Origin: Pseudoips prasinana
Lineage: Eukaryota > Arthropoda > Insecta > Lepidoptera > Nolidae
Assembly (NCBI GenBank): GCA_951640165.1
Contig: OX621253.1
Location: 10,806,001-10,870,000, forward strand
DNA: 64,000 bases
Reading direction: 5' to 3'
Shown here: in pieces, positions 34,801 to 47,100 of the stretch
Numbering within the stretch: the first letter of the stretch is position 1
Layout of the letters: the number at the start of each line of letters is the position of its first letter
Notes under the pieces: model-generated
The model's input: only the letters and a program-made list of their open reading frames with translations
Databases searched by the model: none
What the model was told of the DNA's origin: nothing
Position numbers and translations under genes: made by a program

Positions 34801-37800
34801 AAATATAAATAACTTTAAATAAATAATAAACATTTAAGTATTTAGAAAAGTATCCGTTAGTATTTTTATAAGCCTCTGGAGTATATAGAGGCTGATTCTT
34901 AGTCATAGTTTAAAATAAACTAGAGATGTGGTGAGCTCATAGATGGATGACCAGCAGAGCCAGAGTAGTTTAATATCTGAGCGTCTCCGTGATTCTTGGC
35001 ACATGATCAGCTATCGGTCCCGACTGTAGTCATTTGACAGTAGTCATTAAGCCACGTCAGAGGCCCACAGGGCGGCTTGAACAATTCTGACATTACCCTG
35101 GTGTCAGAACTGTTCAAGCCATTGCAATTGAATTGCAAAGTCAGTTGTGAGATAAATTAAGTAAAATAATACATAAAAATGCAATAAAGGCAGTGAATGG
35201 TTTATGAATGGCATTGAAAAACACTATACTCACACATTTTGATACTTCTAGATGGATAACCCTTCTAGGAGCACCAAATGTCAAGTGCATTAGTAAAATA
35301 TCTAATGTAATAATTATGATGGATTGGACAGACAACTTTATGCAATAAAGTAATTTAAATTTTGTTTCCAAAATACCTGTCAAGTGTGATTTTTATCAAG
35401 GCTATACTTTTAGGGAATTGTGAAATAATCAATGATTCATGAATATTGTTTGAGTAATTGCTGTTTGGGTGACGGCGCCGAATATCAGAACCTCATCGTA
35501 CGTAGAGACGTAGAAGTCGTCCCGAGGGAATTTCCCTTGTAACCTTGGAACGGACACCAACGTCTCTCTATGACTATGACTGTTGGCCACTCAGCTCTAG
35601 ATGGCGTGGTGCGGATAGTGCAGAGTCCCGTTTAGGCTTTCCATAAAAAAAAAACTTGTGTGTACTTATGTACACGCGTTAGAAGTTATACTTCTTAATA
35701 TACAACTTGAACATAGTTATCAATAATATTATCAATAATAAAAATAACAGCAGTAAAAATTCACTCTCATACCACCTAGAACTAACTTCATGCTGTTAAA
35801 TTTTTTGGTGTCGGTGTGCGCGCGCATCGTAAAAATTCACTCTCATCATTTTGCTCCATCGCGCCAAAAGAAGTATAATTTCAAAAATACTTATTTTATA
35901 AAAATAGGGTAGCATATCCACACATATACTTTTTGTACATTTCATCTTTAATTTCCTTTTTCAAATTTGATATTTTTTTATATTGTTCCATCATTATTAT
36001 AGTTATTAAAAATTCTTGGAGGAGTTTGCCCAATAGTGAAACGTCATTAGGCTGACATGATGATGATGAACGTTTAATGCAGCAGCAGATAGGAACATTA
36101 AAATTCGTATTTTTACAAAAATTACGGAAGGTGTAGGTGATGTCGGCCATGTCCTTTGTCATTTCATTCCACGTATAAGGAAATGAAATGATTGTGTTCG
36201 TAAAATATAGGTATTCATCTATTGATTGATACAGTTCAAAATAATTTCCGCATTCTCACAACCGTCCTTAAAAAGTTATTACATACATTTGTGACTACCT
36301 ACAAATAAAATTGATCTTTCTTTGAATTTCCCACCGCTCGTGAATCGATACTATATGTCGGACTCTTAATGATATAATGAATGATGCGGTCGACTTAGGG
36401 ACTCTCCATTACTCCACTGTTCGGACTACGGATGACATTTGCACATTCGTCGGTGTCTAAACATCTTTTCTTCGTTATTTGTGTCTCTAACTTTTATTGT
36501 TTGAGTAATTTGAAATCCATTCTTTATACTAATATCCTCATATTATTCGTATTTGCACTTATGTTTTTTTTTTAATCTATTTACATAGATTAAAAAAAAA
36601 ATTGTAAATTGTCTCGGCATTATCTCGTAAGCATCTACTACACGGTTGCAAACCAAGGTCCCAACAGAGGTCACCCTGGTGGTTGCCAACCATCTAGACT
36701 GCAGTTGTGCAGTCAACAGTGAGGAAGATGCTTTAGTAAACTAAAATCAAAATAATTGTAGTATTAACTCTGTTTATGAACAATTGTCTGGCTGTGTGGC
36801 TGACGGCCGATAAAGAATATTTCCACCCCATCTCATCCCGGGGTGCGTAAAAGTCGTCCCGAGGGAATATATACCAGAGAATGGGCAGTAGCGTTTTCAT
36901 GAGTACTATACCATCTTACTGCGTTCGCCAACCCGTCTGCGCAGCGTGGCGATTAAGGCATTCCCCTGAAATGATTTAGATCTTTTGGGGAGGCTTTTGT
37001 CCAGCCGTGGACATCTTTCGGCTGATATGATGATGTACAATTGATGTTCTAAAATTAAAGTAGATAAACTAACAACTTGATAAGTAAACAACTTACCTTA
37101 ATACCTGATTCGTAGCTACAATAAACTGCCGAGGTGTGTCCGTGGCATCTTTGACTTGAAATACAACATGAACCCAGATGAATTGCCCGCTTCTTTGTTG
37201 CAATTTTACTAGAAGTATACAACATTTGTCCTGTTCTGACTGCGTTACTGCAACAATGCGTCGATATTAATAATATTACTTCGAACCCTCTACAAATTAG
37301 GCGCCTGCCCTAATTCTCTTCATCTTACCATTAAGTAAGATGGACTGGCAGATCATATTTACAAATTCTTGTGCTAACTACTACTATGAGATTTGTCCTA
37401 GAAACATAGTTGACAGATAAGTAACATATGAAAGATTCTTTTTTCATATATCATATCATCACATACTAAGAACCTATTTGATGTCTCAAAATTTTAATAA
37501 ACATGTTTTTTCGCGTATACGCGCTTAACTAACTATGTTATCGCGCTTTAAGTACCCTTGTTAATTGTCATGCCTTCAGCTTGAAACAACAAAGTAACGT
37601 ACCTGTAGCCAAATTTCTCTAATGGATACAATAATTGCACGATAAACGATGCGGATTTCTTGTAGATTTGTATTTGCGGGCACTTAACATGATGTGCCAG
37701 CAAATACACCAAGTCACCGCAAGGGTTAATGTGCGCATCAACCCTTGCGGTGTAAGGAGAGGATACGTTTATTTCATCGTGTATCCCTCTACAAGTCCTA

Positions 37801-40800
37801 TGCCTCAACAAAGTTGGGGCGTAATTAAAACATTACCAATTACCATCTGAAATTATAAGTAGTTTTACATTTTACAATTTTCAACAGGATTTGGCGGAAG
37901 GGTCCATACTTTCTTACCTATCGTATAACCACCCATACTATAGGTAAGAAAGTATGGATCCTTTCGCCAAATCCTGTTGAAAATTATAAAATGTAAATTG
38001 TCCTTATAAAATAGCAGTTGGTCATTGATAATGTTTTAATTACGTGTCAGAGTTGTTCAAGCCACCCAGTAGACTTCAGACATGGCTTAAAAACCGTTAC
38101 ACACGGAGACGCCCAGATATTAAACCACTGTGGTGGTCAACCATCTATGGACTGACCGCGTGTCTAGTTGCTTAACCAATCACTTACGGACCGGAGAGAG
38201 CATCTGGCTATGAGCGCCATAACTCAAGCAAAGCACCAGTAAAAAAGAAAAATTAAAGTTGCACAAATATAATATCACAATCTAAATAGAGAATCTAAAT
38301 ATTGATTTCCAATTCACATTACAACAGAAGTTAACAGAACCCAACGGATAGAAAATCAAATGTAAACATTGAGAATGCATTTGACTTTTCAGTGATCTCG
38401 GAGAAAAAAAATGTGTTGCGTGATCAAAAATAATTGGGCTGTCACAATTTGATGCACTGTAATTTAATAATAGTATTGGTAGATGGTTTTTGCCATCACT
38501 TTGTATAATGTGTACATTTGTGTTCAGATACAGAAAAAAATAAAGTAGAATATACCTATTTCTTCCAGTAAAACATGGTGTGCATGGATTTACAAGATAA
38601 AAGACGAAATATGGATTGAACCCGTTCTATTAGGGTTTTGTAATGCAACTGTTTATAATTTTTTGTCGTATTCTACAAACAACATACTAGTTGTTTGATT
38701 TTCATAAAAAATAGAGATAATTGGAAATGTATTTAAAATGAATGTAAATTTTGTTGCTTTAAAATAAAGGCAATAGATTTAAAAAAATGTACAGACACCA
38801 GCACATCCAGCAACCCCAATCTGTCAAATTACTTTTATAGATTTTAGAAAGCATAAGGTTTATTTTCAATTCAGGAATTTTAACAGATTGGGGTAGCTTG
38901 ATGTGCTAGCGTCTCTATACAGTCTGTATGCCAGGGTGTTTTATTTCTTCTTTGTTTTAAAAATGGGAACTTTCTGAAATATAATGACCTTTATTTCAAT
39001 TTTAATATTTAATGTTACGATATTCCAGAAATGTAACACATTTATTTTACAAACTAGAGAGCCTTTAAATATAGATAAAAAACATTCAGATTCATAAAGT
39101 TATTATAATAAAGTACTCACTTAATCTATGTTTGCTCTGTGCTTCTCGTAAACTGTCCCAGTGTATTAGCTGGTACCACGATATGTCTGTTAGTTCTGAT
39201 TTCTTCCATCCTAAGTACCATTCGCCACTGAAACAAAGATATAAAATTAACAAATCAAGCTTATGAAATATACCTTATACCTGCATAGGGTGTTAAGGAT
39301 AGATAAACGGTACTAGCCCTATTAACATGCTAGTTTCGACGTATGTCTCTGTTTAATCAATGAAATCAGATTTCAGATTTCAACGGTGGAACATATATAT
39401 ATATGTATATTTAGTATAAATTATCAATTAAAAAGGTAATTATTTTTTCGAAAAAGGCGAGGGAGTCCCAAATTTCAATTTGAAATTTCAGTAGTTCTAG
39501 AAACATGCTGCGCCTGAACTTATGCTTTGTGAAGCTGTTCCTAACATCCGGAAACCGCAAATATTATGCAAATGGTAACAAATTGGGTACTTATGGATAC
39601 CGCAAAAGTGGTAGACGTGGCGGCGACGCTGTTAGAATGATTTACTGGTCTGATCACTTGTGGAAAGGTCTCAAATCACCGTTAAGACTCTAAACTGTGT
39701 GCTTTCTTGACCACTTGTAAGTACCATGAGGAAACAAAAGCACAAAATTATTTAATTCCATTAATTAGAAAACATCCAAATCAATCAATTAAAGCGACAA
39801 TTAAAAAAATTATGAAACCTAGATACAAGAAGTATTGTGAAATCGGTTTTCAAATTTATTAATTTACAATATATGATGAGAACTTCAAAATAATAATTCT
39901 GCGTTTACTTCAACCGCTCTCCACAACTGGCTATCAATTAATCTTAGTCACAAACTAGATTAAAATATACCGCTAACCGATAAATTGGTAGTAGAGTATC
40001 TTGGTACCCAACTAGTTGGATATCTCTTGCATTTTTTGCTTCTAGCTGTTTTGATTTAATTTGTTGAATACTTTTTGTAAGTAGTTTCAGTTTATAGCTA
40101 GATGCTCTCACTGATCCGTAAGTGATCGGCGAGGTTAAGCTACAAGGCTCGCGGCCAGTCCATAGATGGGTGACTGCCAAGTGTTTTAATTTAAGGGCGT
40201 CTCCGTGCTTCGGAGGGCACGTTACGCTGTCGGTCTTGGTTGTAGTCGTTAGACAACAGTGTTTAAGCCATGTAGGAGGCCTGCTGGGCGGCTTGAACAA
40301 CTCTGACCGAAGGATATAACCACTGCCCATAAGATAAGTAAGTCTGAAAATTGCAAAAATTGTTCCAATTCACAAAAAAGGGTCAAAAAGGACCCTAAAA
40401 CGTACAGGCCTATATCATTATTGCCTACAAAGGCAAAAATATTTGAAAAATTGCTAAAAAGCAGGCTACTTAGACATTTTAATTTAAATAATGTATTTAA
40501 TAGACGACAATTTGGATATCTTAATAACGTAGGGACATTAGACGCTATCGATACTTTGATTAAGGATGTAGTATTAAAATTAAATGATAAGAAAAAAGTT
40601 GCAGGCATATTTTTGGACCTGAGTACTGCTTTTGACTCCGTAGACCACAACCTACTTTTAGCTAAATTAGACTATTATGGAGTTAGAGGATCAGCTAAAG
40701 AACTGTTCTCCTCTTATCTGAGAAACAGAAAAATGTTTGTGGAAATTAACTCTGTTAGTGAAGAAAATATGAATGATAACATAATTCTATTAAATAAGGA

Positions 40801-43800
40801 GTATAGGTCAAAGTTAGCAGCAATTAATGTAGGTGTACCTCAAGGGTCAATACTCGGACCTATATTTTTATCGTATTTATTAATGATATAATTGACTATA
40901 TGAATGACATGATCACAGATTCTATAAATTTGACTATATTTGCAGATGACACCAATGCAATAGTGTCTGCTGATGATACCACTAATCTTAATCGTGTCGT
41001 AAATGAGACGATGAAAGTCTTTCATTCATGGTTTAACAGTAACAACCTAAATGTTAATACGAAGAAAACGAATGTTATGCTCTTTAAAACTACATCAAAA
41101 AATACTGATACATTGAATATAATTATAAACGGTGCTAAAGTGGATATAGTAGATATGGCTAAATTTCTAGGCGTGCACATTGATCATCTTCTTAATTGGA
41201 AACATGAGTTGTCGAAAATCGAAGCTACTATTAGCTCTGCTTGCTATGTTCTAAGGAGCCTTAGAGATGTTGTGCTTCTAGAACAGCTCAAAGCTGTCTA
41301 TTTTTCATTAGTAGAGTCAAAGCTAAGGTACAGCATTCTTATGTGGGGCGGAAGCTATGATTATAATGTCCAAAAGGCATTTGTAGCTCAAAAAAGGGCC
41401 ATTAGAACTATGGTCAGGATAGACCAACAAGAGTCTTGCCAACCATATTTTAGGTACCTTAAGATAATGACTGTACCGAGTTTATATGTTTTGATTTTAT
41501 TGACTAATCTAGCCAAATATATTCACGAATACGAGACGTTAGAGGACAGAATAGTGCGAGAAAAGACAAGGCGGAAGGACTTACCTTCCAAATTAACGCC
41601 TTCTTTAAATATAGTGAAGCATAGCTCATACTATCAATCGGTGAAGGTTTTCAATAAGCTTCCTTCGGAATTAAAAATTGCACTATATTTGAAACAATTC
41701 AAAAGTAAATTGAAAGCGTATCTCCTCGAAAGATGTCTATACTCTTTAGATAGTCTGTAGTATTTTATTTCACATGATATTGTTATTATTGACATTTTGG
41801 ATGACATTTTATTTTCAATTATGACATGTTCTAGATTGACGTTTGTAATATTTTGATTATTTTATATTTAGGTTTTTGGTTATTAGATTAGATTGACGTA
41901 TGCATTATTTTGATTATTTTATATTTATATTAGGTCTTTACCTATGAAATTGCCGTTCTGCAGTACTGGCCATTTCAAATCAAAATAATTTTTGTTTGGC
42001 TAAGAATTCTAATTTCAAATTAATTTTATTTTAAAAACATGGATTCTTTTTTCCAAAAGTAGTCATTTCTTTATTGATTAGTGTTACATTTTCATCGCAT
42101 TTCAATCTTTTTCGTCATCATGGATACGTTAAAAATTCGAGTAATTATGGAATATGAGTACCGTCGTGGCAGCAACGCGGCACAAGCGGCACGCAACATC
42201 AACGACGTTTACGGAGCTAACACTACAAACCAACGCACCACCTGTTATTGGTTTGCTCGCTTCCGTTCTGGAAATTTCGACCTGAAAAATGAACCTCGCG
42301 GTCGTCCGAAGACTTTGGTCGACAATGACGAATTAAAGGCGGTTGTGGAAGCTGATGATACACAATCTACGGCTGAATTAGCAGCAGCTTTCGACGTTAG
42401 CGTCAAAACAATATTGGTCCATTTGCGTCAAATTGGCAAGGTAAAAAAGCTTGACAAATGGGTGCCCCACGAACTCAATGATCGCCAGCGCGAAGTACGC
42501 GTCGAGACGTGCCTTGCACTGCTCAACAGACACACAAATGAAGGAATTTTGAACCGCATTGTTACCTGCGATGAAAAATGGATTCTGTTTGATAACCGCA
42601 AGCGCTCAGCAAGTTGGTTGGATCCTGGTTCAGCACCTAAACAATGCCCTAAACGAAAACTTACCCCTAGAAAAGTGATGGTCACTGTTTGGTGGTCTAG
42701 CGCCGGTGTGATTCATCACAGCTTCTTACCAAACGGGGTGAGCATTACTGCAGATGTGTACTGTGAAGAACTGAGCACAATGATGGAGAAGCTGGCGCAT
42801 CTCCAACCAGCATTGGTCAATCGCTCGTCTCCGCTGCTCCTGCACGACAACGCGCGACCTCATACTGCACAGCAGACGGTCTCCAAGTTGCAAGAACTGG
42901 GGTTGGAAGCTCTCCGTCATCCGCCCTACTCACCAGACCTTGCGCCTACAGACTACTACTTTTTCCAGAATTTGGATAACTTCTTGGCGGGAAAAAAATT
43001 CAATACCCGAGAGGCAGTACAAAATGCCTTTGAAGAATTTGTTGCCTCCCGTCCAGCTGATTTCTTTAAGAAGGGCATCTATAAACTGCCACTGCGATGG
43101 CAAAGATGCATTGATTGCATGGGTGATTACTTCGATTAATACAAATAAAAAAATTCATGAAAAAAATTCGTTTAAATTTTTTCATACAAAACGGCAATTT
43201 CATAGGTAAAGACCTATTATTATTGGTTATTAATGCGTATTAGAGAATTAAGATAATATTGATAATTGTTATTATATTTTAATTATTTATGTTACATTCA
43301 AACACAATTGATATTGTTTATGAATAAATGACTATGACTATGACCTAAGTAGTTTCAGTAATATGGTATGAAGAGGGGAAGCTTAATTTTAAAAGTTTAT
43401 ACAATAATAAGCTAAGAAAACACAATAAAACTTAATAATAGCCTGTTGGCTTAGTGATTAGTGACCCCTACTGCTAAACCAGATGTTGCGGGTTCGATTC
43501 CCAACCAGAACAAATCTATGTCTGATAAGAGCAATTATTTGTTCTGTATCTGGATGTAATTACCTATCCTATTTACGTATGTATTTAGAAATATATAAGT
43601 ATGTTTATCAGTTATATATACATAATATATACATAGTTATATATACATAGCCATAGTACAGGCTGTGCCTAGTTTGGGTTCAGATGGCAGTGTGTTAGCT
43701 GTCCCAAGATATGTACCTATTTTTTTATTTGTGGCTCCCACATTATTTTACGCTATAGTTTTCTCGGGTAATTATATGATATATATAATTATAATATACT

Positions 43801-44098
43801 TCGCCCGTCATTAGCTCTGGCAAGCTTACTCATCTTACCTTACACAGATAAAAAAGCAAATTATAAAAATAAAATATTAAATATAATATTTCTACGACAA
43901 ATTTTTCATTGTACAAGCTGGTCGATTCTGGAATTCAGTCACGCTATATATCAGACGCACGCTAACTATGACATCTTTTAAAATACTTTTAAAGAATTAT
44001 TATTCATCACTGTAATTTTCACAGCTTGCGTATTTCCATGTTCCTCCGGAACTTCTTCATTCTTCATAATTATTATTATTATTTATTAAAATGTAGGG

Positions 44099-44146
<48 letters not shown>

Positions 44147-47100
44147 TATATATTTCAGTTATATATATGAAACGTGGGTCATGTAAAGTTATTTAAGTAT
44201 ATGCACTGCCAACTACCACTTTTTCTCCCTGCATTGCTTTGGTTCGTGCAACGGTTGTCTGGAAGATATTGGTAAATTACGAGAAGACCATCTCATAATA
44301 AATGAAAACTTATGTTTAATTTTATGTTTCTATTTGGTGAAATACAGTGAAGTCTATCTATCTATATACATGTCCATGACATTGATCGCGCCTTACAAGG
44401 CTTACACGTCACGTCATATTGCACGTCTTCGGCGTGTACTTTGTTAAGGACATCAGGTGGCTACACGGCGGCAGTTCCACGAGTTCATAGCGTAGATATA
44501 GTGAACTTACTTGGTGTCAATGTGTAGTATTTTCATGTCCATAGCGTGCACGGTGGTGAACACGTTGGTGGCGCCGTGCACGACGCACTCGCGCGTCTCC
44601 GGCATAGCGAGCGGCGTGCACACCGCCAGGAACACCGGCTCGTTGCGGCTGCACAGCGGCAGGTATGACACGTAGTGACCTCGGACCAAAACTACCTGAA
44701 AGATTAGAACTGTATAAATCTTATTGTTACAAAATAGAATCACATATTATATATTAAATTTTGACTTGATTTAGTGCATCAGGGAGAACACATAAAGCTA
44801 CATATACCTTGCGCATACCGCCAATAAACATCCAGACTCCGGGTGGTTTAATGACCGTTCTCTGTTAAAAAAAACCTAATAACACTTCTTGGCTCGACAC
44901 AGGATATTTCCTTAAAATACTTACTTTTTGGTCTCCAAATCTCATTTGTCTTCTTGCATTTCTAGAAACATTCATTCTACAGAAGAAATGTCTATTCTTT
45001 GGTACGTTTTCAGTCTCTCCGTTGCCTCCTCTATTCAATTCCGTTTGGACTGTTTGGTGGTCTTGTCTATCTATTATATCGTATACACTATCACCATGAA
45101 TTAGTAGATCCTCCTGCAAACAAACAATTTTAAGAAAACATTCCACGAATATATATAATTTTATAACTTGTATCTCTTTATATATATTCCCAATAACATT
45201 TTTTGGAACTAGTCCAACCATCAAATCCTCCACTGCAACCGCTGTACTGCAACCTCTTAATGAAAATGCTCAGTAGTGCGGTTTGAAGTTTCAGAGATAG
45301 AATTTTAATAGAAATTGAGAAATACTTTTTGTCTGGTCTCATATAAATTCAGTTTGAATCAGTTGTAACACATAAAGAAGTTGAAATAGATTTTTGAATT
45401 TTAAAACAGGAATTATTTTGCTAGATAGCTTATAACCTTATTTGCTGAGGTTGTTTGGCAAATAAAAATTGCCAACTTGACTAAAATCCGTGACCGATGC
45501 GGTGGAAGCAAATTCCTGATAATCGCTAGAACTATCTTTGACGTCCAAACGAATTTGATCAAGAACAAAATAAAAAACCAACAAACCATAGAATGTCCCA
45601 AGTATTCCGCCGCATTTTCCGATATATACAACAATTTTCCATTCTGTGTCATCATCATCATAAAACCATTCATCGCCTGAAAAAACAATGTAAACTAAGT
45701 TTATGCATTCACGTCAAACGGTCGTAAACTTGAAAAAAATAAATACAAACCTTTGAAAATCCGATATTAGGTGTGGGAGTCGGTTGTTCTTGATACTGAT
45801 AGCTGAAGTCGTGACTCTTGAACACTAAAACAGAAAGAAAGACGGTATTATGGGTGAAGTTATAGCAAACGGTAGATAAGATAGCGAACTAAATGCATTT
45901 TAAACGTCTTAATATGCCTTTTCGTGACTAGAGGTGAGCTGACAAAAAGTTTGGGAGACGAGATGACGGATAACGTACGACGTGATGAGTTTAGCCGAAG
46001 ATTTGGACCATGAGAATTTACTGAGGGAAATTTTACATGGAAATGAAGAGGATTTTAAACTGTTGTTGAAGCACGATTTTGTAAATAGAGAGAGTAACTG
46101 TTTTGTGTGATTATATAACAGACAAGGGCGTCTATGTGATAATAAATGTTTAGAGGCAAAACGTGCGTAGTAAATATTATTACAGTGTAAAACTTGAACG
46201 CACTAGTTCATTTTTAACTTAATGTATGTTTTATTACTGTGTCCGTGTTAATTTAATTACCAATGTCATATATATGTTGTATAATAATTAAAAAAACAAA
46301 TATATATGAGTTGCTGATTGCAAGACGTATATTTGTTTAAATACTTATATATTTCAATACTTATATATTTCAATACTTAACATCGGATACTTGTACTATT
46401 AGTTATATCGAGGGCTACGTGCAGCGTTAACATTGTCTAAGCACTATAGTTTATACTTTAATCTTAATAATTTATTAGATGAAGACAAACATATAGTTTT
46501 TATGGTCTCTATATAAACTCTATTCCTAATTGTAATCATAATCAGAATATAAAAAAGGGATTCATTTGAAAACCTGATTATGACCTTTTAAAGGGTTAAT
46601 GGTTACTACTATTTATTTGTTATTTATAACCCCAAAAAAGAAACTCTAAAGCCACCATTTTTTTAATATACCCTCTTAAGTATCACGTATTGTTTTAGTT
46701 ACACGTAGAACTCGAATGACCACAAATAGGAAATTAATCTTGGATTTTATCTCAAAACCATGATATTATCTAAATTAGAAAATATTTTGCTCTTTTATTG
46801 TACAATCAGTCTACAGTAATGAACTAATAAGGTTTATAAAACAAGTAACAAAGCCTAAATAGAAAACCAAACAATAGTGATGATTCTTAACTATCATTTA
46901 GCGAACAGGCTTACCATTTTTGGCTCAGTGTTTGGTCAAAAATTACGCACACCATAAATGAATTTTCAGGGCAGATTTTATTATTAGCATTAATTTTGTT
47001 TACTTTTGTCCCGTTGGGGGTATTCTTTGAGACTTTCATGGTAGTCGCTAGCGTAAGTTTTTTTTTAATATTATGTAGTTCTAGCGTCATTTTAAATTAT

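Larger units (their letters stand above)
40340..43344 (+). mobile_element. CR1/Jockey-type LINE with mariner in its 3' UTR
   Basis: The 3' UTR continues past the mariner (43220 on) and ends AATAAATGACTATGACTATGAC near 43344, a short repeat tail expected of this LINE group. The 3' UTR holds a tandem duplication: AGATTGACGT(T/A)TG...ATTTTGATTATTTTATATTTA at about 41834-41872 and 41892-41929. It inserted next to a 5S-like SINE, in the antisense orientation within the dys intron 39228-44510. Confidence 0.7.
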
